Source: Kaiparowitsia implicata GSE-PSE-MK54-09C (GTDB lineage Bacteria; Cyanobacteriota; Cyanobacteriia; Elainellales; Elainellaceae). Taken from it: a stretch of DNA of 64,000 nucleotides. Both the position numbers and the translations under genes were made by a program. Each line of letters starts with the position of its first letter. The stretch's first letter is position 1. The stretch covers positions 1 to 64,000 of the forward strand of contig JAHHHI010000065.1 of assembly GCA_019359435.1 (NCBI GenBank). The letters run 5' to 3'. Positions 20,046 through 28,624 of the stretch are shown piece after piece. A model generated the notes under the pieces. The model saw only the letters and a list, made by a program, of their open reading frames with translations, ran no database searches and was not told the origin of the DNA.

Positions 20046-20169
20046 AACCTGAGTTCGGGATAAGCTCAAACCCTTAATGTGCCGTGCGCGACGCGCACGG
20101 CACATTAAGGGTTTTGGGGCATCGCGCGTCGCGCGATGCCCCAAAACCCTCTTAACCCGAACTGACGTT
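20046..20169 (+). mobile_element. family B element, double perfect palindrome, copy 1
   Basis: A 124-bp element with ends AACCTGAGTTCGGGATAAG and (complement) AACGTCAGTTCGGGTTAAG, flanked by CAGT on both sides (20042-20045, 20170-20173). Two palindromes fill the inside: 23-base arms around A20091 (20068-20090 with 20092-20114) and 20-base arms around T20129 (20109-20128 with 20130-20149). They share GGGTTT, so the two hairpins overlap. No ORF. Confidence 0.75.
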
Positions 20170-20467
20170 CAGTAACGTTCAACACTGTTGAACCTACGTC
20201 AAATTGGTATCACGCCACGGTATCTGGTATTGCGAGGGGTGCCTGCACAACACGATCTAAGTACTTATCTAAACTCTGAGTGCTATTGCCGAGCTGATAG
20301 AACCATCGGCGTTGTGTGACTTTTGAGCAACGCGGATGACACAACGCTTAAAGCACAAGCTACAGTTCAAGCGCTAGAGAATATTAGACAACATGTATAA
20401 ACTCTAAATTTGAGTAGACCCTAGAGATCGGGTCTGGAATCCAGTTGAGTCAGGCTACTTTAGAAGT

Positions 20468-21901
20468 ATGAACTGTGGGGCGCCTATGCCGCTGTCAATT
20501 CCATTGGCTTCATCAATACCGTTGCCACAACCTCATTTATTGGTTGTGGATGACAGTATCACCAATCGATCGTTGTTATTTAATGCGTTGACTAATGTTG
20601 GGTATCAGGTGACGCTGGCCAGCAACGGAGCTGCGGCGTTGGAACTGGTGCAAGCGATTCCTGTAGATTTGGTGCTGCTGGATGTGCTGATGCAGGGCAT
20701 GAGCGGCTTTGAAACCTGTCGCTGTCTGCGGGCTAATCCTGCGACTCAAGATGTACCGGTGATTTTTATTACAGGTATTGATGATACGGAAAGTAAGCTA
20801 CAAGGTTGGGAACTAGGAGCCGTAGATTATATTACCAAACCGTTTGAACCTCAGGAGGCGATCGCCCGCATTAGCACCCATCTCAGGCTATGCCGGTTTG
20901 CCAAAGCGCTAGAGCAACAAAATCAACAGCTCAGAATTGAAGTAGAACAGCGAGAGCAGGCCGAGGCTAAACTGCGGCTGCTCAATGCAGAACTGTTGCG
21001 TCAGCGAGACTTGGCCCAGGTAACCCTCAACGCCATTGGGGATGCCGTGATCGCCACCGATGATCACGGCTGCATTCAAACCTTTAACCCGGTGGCGGAA
21101 CATCTCACCGGGTGGCGTGCAGCAGAAGCGCTGACCCGTCCATTGTCTGAAATCTTTCGAGTGGTGGATGAAGACACCCGCCAGCCTCTGCCGAATCTGG
21201 TGGAGCAGGTGCTGCAAGGACAAGATAGCGTCAGCAGCGCCGAAAATAACCGCTTGCTGCTCGCTGCCGACGGTGCTACGTTTGCGATTCACGAAACGGC
21301 CTCACCTATTCGCGCTGCCGATGGCTCGACTATTGGCGTCGTGTTAGTGTTTCGCGATGTCACTCAGGTTCGCCAACTGGTGAAACAACTGGCCTGGCAG
21401 GCCAGCTACGATTCCCTCACGCAACTGGTCAATCGCCGTGAGTTTGAACATCGGTTAGAGCTGGCGATCGCCATCAATTCTCTCTATACGCACCACACGC
21501 TGTGCTTTGTCGATTTAGACGACTTTAAACAGGTCAACGACTCCTGCGGCCATGCGGCAGGCGATGACGTGTTGCAGCAGGTCAGCCAAGTCCTACAAAC
21601 CAGCGTGCGCAAAACCGATCTGGTGTCTCGCATTGGGGGGGACGAGTTCGCCGTCTTGCTCTATGGCTGTGATACTACCCAAGCTCAGTGGATTGCTCAA
21701 AATCTCTGTCAAAATATAGCGGCTCATCCTTTTCAAACTCAAGATCGAGCCTTTCAATTAGGAGCCAGTGTCGGATTGGTCGAGATCTCTACCGCCGTTG
21801 GCAGCACTAGCCAATGGTTAAACGCCGCCGATGCAGCCTGCTACGAAGCCAAGCGACGCGGCGGCAACCAAATTTACATCGCCTCTGGCATAGCGTTTTA
21901 A
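20468..21901 (+). CDS. response regulator-PAS-GGDEF diguanylate cyclase
   Basis: A 477-residue cytoplasmic signalling protein that should make cyclic di-GMP. The receiver domain covers about 22-140 with phospho-acceptor Asp72 (LVLLDVLM) and a KPF switch Lys near 125. A short coiled coil (145-185) and a PAS domain (180-300; ending VVLVFRDVTQVRQ) follow, then a GGDEF domain (about 310-475). The active-site motif GGDEF (390-394) is intact and preceded by an RxxD inhibitory site, RKTD (381-384), so it is predicted active and product-inhibited. The start may be ATG 20468 or ATG 20486. The cognate kinase is not adjacent. Confidence 0.9.
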   Translation: MNCGAPMPLSIPLASSIPLPQPHLLVVDDSITNRSLLFNALTNVGYQVTLASNGAAALELVQAIPVDLVLLDVLMQGMSGFETCRCLRANPATQDVPVIFITGIDDTESKLQGWELGAVDYITKPFEPQEAIARISTHLRLCRFAKALEQQNQQLRIEVEQREQAEAKLRLLNAELLRQRDLAQVTLNAIGDAVIATDDHGCIQTFNPVAEHLTGWRAAEALTRPLSEIFRVVDEDTRQPLPNLVEQVLQGQDSVSSAENNRLLLAADGATFAIHETASPIRAADGSTIGVVLVFRDVTQVRQLVKQLAWQASYDSLTQLVNRREFEHRLELAIAINSLYTHHTLCFVDLDDFKQVNDSCGHAAGDDVLQQVSQVLQTSVRKTDLVSRIGGDEFAVLLYGCDTTQAQWIAQNLCQNIAAHPFQTQDRAFQLGASVGLVEISTAVGSTSQWLNAADAACYEAKRRGGNQIYIASGIAF

Positions 21902-21915
21902 CTGCAGCGCCTAAT

Positions 21916-22854
21916 CTAACGGCCTACTTCCATCTGGCGAAAAAAGTCTGCTGGGTTTTGGGCCACCCATCCCAAGTCTGAATTAGCGCGCACCTCAAAA
22001 TGGAGATGTGGCGTCGTGGCATCCCCGCTGCTGCCTACTGTCCCAAGGCGATCGCCCCGTTGCACGACTTGCCCCACCTGCGCCTCCATGCGCTCAAGCT
22101 GCGCATAGCGAGTTTGCGCCCCTTGAGCATGGTTGATCACAATCAAATTGCCGTAGTTGCCCTGAGAGCCCACAAAGGCGACGGTGCCATTTCCGACTGC
22201 CAGCACCGCTGCCCCAGCATCGGCCTCTAAATCAACGCCACTGTGAAACACTACCTGTCCCACTGCCGGGTTAAGCTGCCAGCCATAGCCCAGAAGCACC
22301 GACGCGGGTTCTGCGAGCGGGTAGCCCGACAGCACAGACTCAGCCACCGGCTGCACCGTGGGGGAACCCCCCTCGGGTGACCAGTTCACCCCTGGCACAA
22401 ACACCACTCGGGGGCTAGGCTGGCATCCGTTTACCTCAAACAGCACATCAGCCCGCACACCATAGCGCTCTGCCACATCTTGCCAGGTGCTGCCCGCAGG
22501 CACCTCAGCCCGAATGCCGTTATAGGGTGGAATCAAAATTTCTGTCCCCACTGGGGCCGCGCCACCGCGTAAGCTGGGGTTGAACCCCATCAACGTCGCA
22601 GGGATCAATTCATAGCGTTGTGCCAAGCTGACCAAGGTTTCTCCTGGGGCAATCCGGTGGCGCTGCAACCGAGACAGCGCCGGAGCTAGGCACAGGTCAT
22701 CGTTACGCTGCGCAACCTGTTGGGGAGACGGGTTCAGGCTGTCGGCACCCTGTGCAGACAGCACCAGTGCAGTGCCACTCAGCAGCAGCAAATATCCCAG
22801 CCGCCTGACTGGCTGCCTCAGATCTAGACCTCGGCATTGCGGAATCCAGTGCAT
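21916..22854 (-). CDS. LysM-containing M23 family metallopeptidase
   Basis: A 312-residue exported protein acting on or bound to peptidoglycan. The signal peptide is about residues 15-37 (LGYLLLLSGTALVLSAQGA). Two LysM-like modules follow (HRIAPGETLVSLAQRYELIPATLMGFNPSL and EVPAGSTWQDVAERYGVRADVLFEVN). The C-terminal M23 domain has HSGVDLEA, YGNLIVINH and TPHLHFEVR, giving the zinc His/Asp set, so it is likely an active endopeptidase. The open frame extends upstream to 23241 but those residues look non-coding; ATG 22854 gives a proper signal peptide. It converges with the diguanylate cyclase gene, 14 bp apart. Confidence 0.85.
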   Translation of the reverse strand: MHWIPQCRGLDLRQPVRRLGYLLLLSGTALVLSAQGADSLNPSPQQVAQRNDDLCLAPALSRLQRHRIAPGETLVSLAQRYELIPATLMGFNPSLRGGAAPVGTEILIPPYNGIRAEVPAGSTWQDVAERYGVRADVLFEVNGCQPSPRVVFVPGVNWSPEGGSPTVQPVAESVLSGYPLAEPASVLLGYGWQLNPAVGQVVFHSGVDLEADAGAAVLAVGNGTVAFVGSQGNYGNLIVINHAQGAQTRYAQLERMEAQVGQVVQRGDRLGTVGSSGDATTPHLHFEVRANSDLGWVAQNPADFFRQMEVGR

Positions 22855-23267
22855 CCAGCTGTGCCGTTGAGGCTGAATGCTCCGCGTTGGAGAAGACAGC
22901 CCTGTTCTAGAGCAAACGCTAATAGATTTAGTAAATTTAGTTGGATTCCCAATCGTGCGATCGCACAGCATTCCCTCGTCCATAGATTCTTGAGACGCTT
23001 GAGACACGGTAGAGTGATCGTGTCCATCGGCACGTTGGGATGGAATCTTCAGTTGGACACGGGTATGGGCAAAAATTATAGCCAAGAAACCAAGATCCAT
23101 TCCGAGATTATTTCTACCGTAGCAGAGCACTATTCTGTACGACATCACCCGAGATAGATTTAGTTCCCGGCGTGCGTCAGCAGAATTTGCGGCTTGACTT
23201 TGTAGGGCAGCGGCGTTCTCGTTTGGTGAAGCATGCCACAATTAGGAAAGTACTCAAGTACCGTGTC
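22855..23267. promoter_or_regulatory. divergent promoter region (M23 peptidase / HtrA protease)
   Basis: About 410 bp separate the two divergent starts. Open frames cross it on both strands but lack ribosome sites and family matches. No clear promoter boxes could be assigned. Confidence 0.3.
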
Positions 23268-24491
23268 ATGACTGGCCTTCTCAACAAACAAATTACCCTA
23301 GCGGCTGTGGTTCTCGCAGCGGGTTTAGGTGTGGGATGGGTCGGCAAGACCTATTTTAGCTCTGCCCTGCCTTCAGCTGGGCGGTTCATAGCGCCCACGG
23401 AGTTGCCCATCGCTCGAGAGCCTGACCGGGTGCCGCTTCAAACGCGGTCAGCCAATTCTGGAGAGAGCCGCAACTTTATTGCAGCAGCGGTGGAGCGAGT
23501 GGGGCCTGCGGTGGTGCGGATCAACACCAGCCGTCAGGTAACGCGTACCCTGCCCGACGAATTTGATAATCCATTTTTTCGCAACTTTTTTGGGGATGAG
23601 GGTGCGCCCCCGCCCTCTCAACGCCAGCAGGGGTCAGGGTCAGGGTTTATTGTGAGTGCGGATGGGCAAATTATTACCAATGCCCATGTGGTAGAAGGCG
23701 CTAGCCAGGTCAGTGTGACGCTGCGAGATGGTCGAGAGTTTGAAGGAACTGTCGTTGGAGCAGATCCGGTTACGGATGTAGCGGCCATTCAGATTAATGC
23801 TGAAGAGGTGCTGCCGACGGTGTCTCTGGGAGATTCGGATCAGCTGCAGCCGGGGCAGTGGGCGATCGCCATTGGGAATCCGCTCGGGTTAGACAACACG
23901 GTGACGGCGGGTATCATCAGCGCGATTGAGCGCCCCAGCAACCAAGTTGGCGTGCGCGATGGGCGGGTTCGGTTCATTCAAACCGATGCGGCAATTAACC
24001 CCGGCAATTCGGGTGGGCCATTGCTGAACGACCAGGGTGAAGTCATTGGCATTAATACTGCTATTCGCGCCAATGCTCAGGGATTGGGCTTCGCTATCCC
24101 CATCCGCACTGCCCAGCGTATTGCAACAGAGCTATTTGCGACGGGTAAGTTTGACCATCCCTACCTAGGGATTCAGATGGTTGATCTGACCCCAGAGATT
24201 CAGCAGGAAATTAATAATGAAGAAGAGCTACTGCCCTTTCAGATTCAGGCTGAGCAAGGGGTGTTGATTTTGGAGGTGCTGGAACAGACCCCAGCGGCTC
24301 GGGCTGGGCTACAGCCGGGGGATGTCATTCTCAATGTGGGCGGCGTTCCGGTGCTCACGTCGCTAGAGGTGCAGGAGCAGGTTGAGGCGAGTACGGTGGG
24401 CGATCGCCTGCTGCTTGAAATTGACCGCAATGGCGACCTGCAAACGGTTGAAGTGCGCCCCACGACGTTTCCTAGCAACGCGCGCAACTAA
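23268..24491 (+). CDS. HtrA/DegP-family trypsin-like serine protease
   Basis: A 407-residue envelope protease (HhoA/HhoB/HtrA group) for protein quality control. A signal peptide or anchor is at about residues 5-28 (ITLAAVVLAAGLGVGW). The catalytic triad is His near 140 (NAHVVEG), Asp near 170 (PVTDVAAIQI) and Ser near 248 (GNSGGPLL). A single PDZ domain covers about 300-395 (GVLILEVLEQTPAARAGLQPGDVIL). ATG 23268 fits the family; an upstream in-frame codon at 23172 would put 32 polar residues before the signal peptide. Which of the three cyanobacterial paralogues this is cannot be settled here. Confidence 0.9.
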   Translation: MTGLLNKQITLAAVVLAAGLGVGWVGKTYFSSALPSAGRFIAPTELPIAREPDRVPLQTRSANSGESRNFIAAAVERVGPAVVRINTSRQVTRTLPDEFDNPFFRNFFGDEGAPPPSQRQQGSGSGFIVSADGQIITNAHVVEGASQVSVTLRDGREFEGTVVGADPVTDVAAIQINAEEVLPTVSLGDSDQLQPGQWAIAIGNPLGLDNTVTAGIISAIERPSNQVGVRDGRVRFIQTDAAINPGNSGGPLLNDQGEVIGINTAIRANAQGLGFAIPIRTAQRIATELFATGKFDHPYLGIQMVDLTPEIQQEINNEEELLPFQIQAEQGVLILEVLEQTPAARAGLQPGDVILNVGGVPVLTSLEVQEQVEASTVGDRLLLEIDRNGDLQTVEVRPTTFPSNARN

Positions 24492-24634
24492 ATGGGTGCA
24501 AGCTTATTACAACGCTTTAGGGCGAATGATTTAGGGCGCATGCACAGAGACTAGCTACGGAACGAACTGATGCAGAGCGATCTACGTTCCTCAACTCTCA
24601 TCAACTCTGATGGGAATTGCCTGCTTAGCCGGGG

Positions 24635-24997
24635 TCAATCCTCATGCTCATCATCGGAGCGATCGCCATGAAAGGCTTCGGTCATGCTCGACTCTAGCTC
24701 CATTCGCTGCTCCATCCGGCGCAGAAAATAGCCAGTCATCATGGCAGAGGCCAGCAGCCCGGCCAGATTATCGCGATCGGTGGTGATTTGCGCGTTAAAG
24801 GCTCCCGATGGCAGCACCCCCACCAACCCCTGCACATTCTGCGAAATAATCTCCTTAATTTCTGGGCTAACCGACCGAGCCACTCGAGAGAGCACCTCGG
24901 GAGGTTGATGTTGCAGATAGCTGAGCAGTTGGTTGGCGTCTTCCTCAGGGTCGCCTTGACCCCCGAAGAAATCGCTACCGTCGGAATTAAAGATCAT
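24635..24997 (-). CDS. DUF760 domain protein
   Basis: A 120-residue soluble, acidic protein of the DUF760 family found in cyanobacteria and plastids (in plants linked to chloroplast protein turnover; function in bacteria unknown). The family core is LLSYLQHQPPEVLSRVARSVSPEIKEIISQNVQGLVGVLPS and DRDNLAGLLASAMMTGYFLRRMEQRMELE. It ends with an Asp/Glu-rich tail. It is transcribed toward the htrA gene. Confidence 0.85.
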   Translation of the reverse strand: MIFNSDGSDFFGGQGDPEEDANQLLSYLQHQPPEVLSRVARSVSPEIKEIISQNVQGLVGVLPSGAFNAQITTDRDNLAGLLASAMMTGYFLRRMEQRMELESSMTEAFHGDRSDDEHED

Positions 24998-25176
24998 AAT
25001 TGATCCTTGTACTTAACAAATTAGGTCTATTGTTACATTGAATCTTCGTTAACGGCAGTTTCCATCTGTCGCATCGGCCCTAGCATGCCCATCTATCCGA
25101 CCATTGTACCTCCGAGGTTATACGGAGCACCGCAGACGGGGATCAGCCCCAAGATACCGCACGCTGCGCAGCAGTG

Positions 25177-25306
25177 CTAGGGTCTGTCATCAATTAGCCT
25201 CTGATTCCCAGAAATCAACCGTCACAGCCCCTAGCCTGGTTTTTGGGTCGGGCGTGGCAACGCTCATAGCATCAGGCGTTTGGTTGGAATTGATGACACT
25301 CCCTAG
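25177..25306 (-). mobile_element. MITE family A, copy 3
   Basis: A 130-bp copy in reverse orientation with CTAG at both ends (25177-25180, 25303-25306). It lies in the gap upstream of the YdcF gene, ending 48 bp before its start, so it probably forms part of that gene's leader or promoter region. Confidence 0.75.
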
Positions 25307-25354
25307 GAGCCAAGGTAAGGTTAGCGTCGTCTTTATGTATGGGTCTTGCCTTCT

Positions 25355-26146
25355 ATGACGTTGTTTTTATCGAAACTGCTCCCGCTGTTTGTCTATCCGT
25401 TGGGGTTGGCCTGCATTTTGCTGGGGGTGGCGCTGCTGAGCGTATGGCGACGCCCAACCCGCGCTGTGATTTGCTTGGGGCTGGCGCTGGTCGTGTTGGT
25501 GGTGGGCGGCAATGGTTGGGTGGCTGTGGCGCTGACGCGATCGCTCGAAGCTCAATATCTGCCTGCAGCGTCCTTGCCGACTGCGGAGGCCATTGTGGTG
25601 TTGGGAGGTGGCATTAAGCCGCAGATCGCGCCGCGCCCTTGGATTGATGTGGCAGAGGCGGGCGATCGCGTCTTGCATGGGGCGCAGCTCTATCAGCAAC
25701 GCAAAGCACCGCTGCTGATTATGAGTGGTGGGCGGATTGATTGGAAGGGGGGTGGCCCATCCGAATCAGCAGATATGGCCACATTGACGGAAGCGCTGGG
25801 AGTGCCACCGGAGGCGATCGCCCAAGATCCCACCTCCCTGAATACCTATGAAAACGCCGTGAATGTTAAGGCGATATTGGAGCAGCGGGGCATCAATCGA
25901 GTGCTGCTCGTGACCTCGGCCCTGCATATGCCGCGATCGCTCCGCATTTTTCAGAAGCAAGGCATTGAGGCCATTCCCGCGCCTACCGATTTTTTAGTGA
26001 CGGCGCAAGATCAGCAAGAACTCACTAATAGCCTCGAAGGTGTGTTGCTCAACCTAATTCCCGATGCAGATCGGATGCAGCAGACTAGCCGCGCGCTCAA
26101 GGAATATATCGGCATGGGAATCTATCGACTGCGGGGTTGGCTCTAG
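25355..26146 (+). CDS. YdcF/DUF218 family membrane protein
   Basis: A 263-residue protein. Two to three hydrophobic helices in the first 65 residues are followed by a DUF218 domain from about residue 78 (AIVVLGGGI) with GDRVLHGAQLYQQRKAPLLIMSGG, ESADMATLTEALGVPPEAI, NTYENAVNVKAILEQRGINRVLLVTSALHMPRS. Relatives act in envelope functions (ElyC/SanA group), but the biochemical role is unknown. The start is ATG 25355 (TTG 25346 possible). The stop lies in the first copy of a 37-bp direct repeat. Confidence 0.85.
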   Translation: MTLFLSKLLPLFVYPLGLACILLGVALLSVWRRPTRAVICLGLALVVLVVGGNGWVAVALTRSLEAQYLPAASLPTAEAIVVLGGGIKPQIAPRPWIDVAEAGDRVLHGAQLYQQRKAPLLIMSGGRIDWKGGGPSESADMATLTEALGVPPEAIAQDPTSLNTYENAVNVKAILEQRGINRVLLVTSALHMPRSLRIFQKQGIEAIPAPTDFLVTAQDQQELTNSLEGVLLNLIPDADRMQQTSRALKEYIGMGIYRLRGWL

Positions 26147-26249
26147 GGTGAGCTTGGCAGGCTAGTGTTTGCTACTGATACAGCGAGTTATAGCGTATAC
26201 AGGTTTTCTGCTGTTGGCTCTAGGGTGAGCTTGGCAGGCTAGTGTTTGC
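26136..26249 (+). repeat. 37-bp direct repeat pair across the ydcF-like stop codon
   Basis: The same 37 bases (GTTGGCTCTAGGGTGAGC, continuing to GTGTTTGC) occur at 26136-26172 and 26213-26249, 77 bp apart start to start. The first copy includes the last codons and TAG stop of the DUF218 gene; the second is non-coding. This looks like a recent local duplication. Confidence 0.8.
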
Positions 26250-26347
26250 ACCAGTTGTTTAGACCCGCCTGGGAGGCAACCAGTCCGCACGCAAACTCGC
26301 GTTAGAATCAGCGACAACGATTCTCTTGTTGTTACGCCTGCGCCACC

Positions 26348-26578
26348 ATGCAAAACTGGCTGTTCCACCGCCACATTGTGACCCTGCCCCCCACAGAAAC
26401 TGAGGATGTTTTCTCAATGTATCGGGTGGCTTATGAGTTTCATCGCGAAGTCGATACGCGCACCAGCCTAGATGACTATTGTCAGTGGTATGAGCGCGTG
26501 GCCGAGCAGCACCAGCAAGAGCATCGCGCCATGCAACACGACATCAATATTCTGGGCTGGTTTTATCGGTCGCCCTAA
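26348..26578 (+). CDS. small conserved hypothetical protein
   Basis: A 76-residue soluble protein, rich in His, Gln and aromatic residues (MQNWLFHRHIVTLPPTETED, later RTSLDDYCQWYERVAEQHQQEHRAMQHDINILGWFYR). I recognise no domain. Composition, a clean ATG and a stop 14 bp before a convergent gene support it as real. Function unknown. Confidence 0.55.
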   Translation: MQNWLFHRHIVTLPPTETEDVFSMYRVAYEFHREVDTRTSLDDYCQWYERVAEQHQQEHRAMQHDINILGWFYRSP

Positions 26579-26591
26579 TTAACCGGGAGGG

Positions 26592-27530
26592 TTAGGAAAG
26601 CGGGGCGATCGCCCGTACCACCTGCTGAGCCACAAACGGCAAGAGCTGTTCGTTCTGACTGTGCTCCTTTCCTTCGGTAAAAGCCACCAGCAAAAACGGT
26701 GGGGCATCGGGCAGTTCTATGTAGGCCGCATCATGGCGGACGCGGCTGGTGAGTCCGGCCTTAGACCATAGGGTGGCAGAGGGGGGCAGTCCTGCTCCTA
26801 AAAAGCCCGTCACCTGATTTTCAGGATCGGCAGCTAACTCTGTAGCATCCAAGCTGCGGCGCATCAGCGACATCATGGCGTGCGATCGCCCAGGCGTGAC
26901 GGCAACCCCGCCCATGATGCTGTGCAGCAGCCGCGCCACTGCATCGGTTGTGAGCATATTGCGGTTGTCCATTGCTTCTCCTAAAAATGCCCGCTCCCGT
27001 CCGTAGGGGCCATCGCACCAGGTTTTTTGGTTCACATTGATAGTGGCGAATTCATCCCATTGGAGCGATCGCAGGTAGCGGTTGACAATGTTGCGCTGCT
27101 GCTGCCAGGTCTCAAAGGGGCCAGCGGGCAACTCCGGGCCGCTCGTTGTGCCCGACAGCACATCCACCACCAGCCCAGTCGCGTCATTGCTAGACTCCAC
27201 AATCATGTCGCGCGCCGCCCGCTCTAGTTCGGGTGAGGACGCAATCATCCCCGTTTCAAGCCATTCATGCATCGCCATCAGATAAAACAGCTTCACCACG
27301 CTAGCCGGATAGATGCGCTCGACTCCTCGATAAGAGAAGCCGCGAATCGGCTGTCGCCAAAACTCTTCTGGCGACAGCGCCCCGCCTGTATTCACGGGCA
27401 CTGGCGGAGTATAGACCAGCAGCGTGAGGGCAATTTGGTTTTGCGCCAGCGTGGGGAAGGTTTGCCAGGTGTTGTGAAGAATGCGATCGCCCAGGGCAGC
27501 TAAGTCAGCATCGCGGTTAAAAAAAGGCAT
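26592..27530 (-). CDS. serine hydrolase, class A beta-lactamase-like
   Basis: A 312-residue protein of the beta-lactamase2 fold. The nucleophile motif SxxK is Ser77-Val-Val-Lys80 (IYPASVVKLF), the SxN-type motif is in ESSNDATG (Ser114, Asn115 region), and the KTG box reads KAG (LWSKAGLTS). No signal peptide is evident (MPFFNRDADLAALGDRIL), unlike secreted beta-lactamases. Cyanobacterial relatives usually lack proven antibiotic hydrolysis, so the substrate is open. It converges with the small gene upstream. Confidence 0.8.
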   Translation of the reverse strand: MPFFNRDADLAALGDRILHNTWQTFPTLAQNQIALTLLVYTPPVPVNTGGALSPEEFWRQPIRGFSYRGVERIYPASVVKLFYLMAMHEWLETGMIASSPELERAARDMIVESSNDATGLVVDVLSGTTSGPELPAGPFETWQQQRNIVNRYLRSLQWDEFATINVNQKTWCDGPYGRERAFLGEAMDNRNMLTTDAVARLLHSIMGGVAVTPGRSHAMMSLMRRSLDATELAADPENQVTGFLGAGLPPSATLWSKAGLTSRVRHDAAYIELPDAPPFLLVAFTEGKEHSQNEQLLPFVAQQVVRAIAPLS

Positions 27531-27715
27531 GGTGACGTTGGAGGATGAGTTCGATGACGTTGAAGGCTTGCGGTCTGAATGCTGTCAAAGCTGTCAAAAT
27601 TGACGACCTAAAGGGTAGCTGGATGGGATAAGGTTTAACGTTAAACAGCCCTGAGATTGGGTGTGTTTTTGTGGGTTGTGCCCTCGTTCGTTCTTGGTTG
27701 TCCCTGGTTGTCCCT

Positions 27716-28441
27716 ATGGTCTCGTTTGCTGCGGTTCAGTCCTCTCATGTGGTGAATCCATCAGCGGAGTATCGCTGCACGGCCACGCTGAATTTATATG
27801 ATGCGCCCACCTTACACCGGTTGGCGACTCAGGCCGCGGCAGGGCGGCAACTGCGTATCTTACCACCGCAAGGTGACGGGGCTGACGGTGAGGCTCTCGC
27901 CGTGGTGCTCTGCGAAGACAACTATCCCGGATGGATATCTCTGGCAGATTTGGCCCAGTTAGAGCCTGCGGCGAGCCGCTATCGGGCGATCGCCCGCTCC
28001 ACCGCAAAGATTCGCCAAAGCCTGCCGCAGGTGTTGGCCTTTGCCACAGCGGCACTGCACCAGCCCAATGAATACCGCTGGGGGGGCACCACCGCGCCCA
28101 ACTACGACTGCTCGGGTCTGGTGCAGGCGGCGTTTGCCTCGGTGGGGGTGTGGCTCCCTCGCGATGCGTATCAACAAGAAGCGTTTGTGCAGCCCGTTTC
28201 CGTTGCAGACCGACAGCCCGGAGATTTAATCTTTTTTGGTCAGCCTGACCGCTGCACCCACGTGGCGCTGGCCTTAGAGGGCGATCGCTATCTCCATAGC
28301 TCTGGCAAAGATATGGGGCGCAACGGCATTGGCATCGATCGCCTGGCAGATTGTGAGGATGTCATCAGCCGCGCCTATTTTCGCCAATTGCGGGGGGTGG
28401 GGCGCGTGGTGGCTAGCTATTGCCCTAAGCCTGATCACTGA
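27716..28441 (+). CDS. NlpC/P60 (C40) peptidase with SH3b domain
   Basis: A peptidase of about 241 residues related to the gamma-D-glutamyl-diamino acid endopeptidases described from Anabaena and Nostoc, which act in cell-wall peptide recycling. The N-terminal SH3b-like part (EYRCTATLNLYDAPTLHRLATQAAAGRQLRIL) is followed by the catalytic domain with Cys in NYDCSGLVQAAF, His in CTHVALAL and His in YLHSSG. The start is uncertain: ATG 27716 resembles the family, while GTG 27671 would add 15 hydrophobic residues that could pass for a signal peptide. Confidence 0.85.
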   Translation: MVSFAAVQSSHVVNPSAEYRCTATLNLYDAPTLHRLATQAAAGRQLRILPPQGDGADGEALAVVLCEDNYPGWISLADLAQLEPAASRYRAIARSTAKIRQSLPQVLAFATAALHQPNEYRWGGTTAPNYDCSGLVQAAFASVGVWLPRDAYQQEAFVQPVSVADRQPGDLIFFGQPDRCTHVALALEGDRYLHSSGKDMGRNGIGIDRLADCEDVISRAYFRQLRGVGRVVASYCPKPDH

Positions 28442-28624
28442 CCTGATCGTTCATTGGTTTAACTAATCGGTTTCAAGGAACTTACAGCCTCTGCGATCGC
28501 CAGCCATCGAGAAAAGGGAAGAGATTTAGAGGGCGATCGCAAAAAAACGGTTGATTCTGAGCCAGAGCGGATAGATTAGAAGAACACACGCTCACCCCTA
28601 TCGCTGCCGACAGAGTATTACCCT

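Larger units (their letters stand above)
19428..20467. other. 1-kb intergenic region with repeat scars
   Basis: No protein-coding gene is supported. It contains a partial family C repeat (19727-19806), a full family B double-palindrome element (20046-20169) and otherwise unique sequence. The minus-strand open frame at 19747-20025 lacks a ribosome site and family features. Confidence 0.5.

Noticed and set aside
22855-23241. N-terminal extension of the M23 peptidase frame
   Set aside because: The extra 129 residues are low quality, and the ATG at 22854 yields a proper signal peptide.
24998-25354. open frame crossing the MITE (ORF at 25104-25358)
   Set aside because: The same translated stretch (VFGSGVATLI) recurs at MITE copy 5, which shows it is a chance frame inside the repeat.
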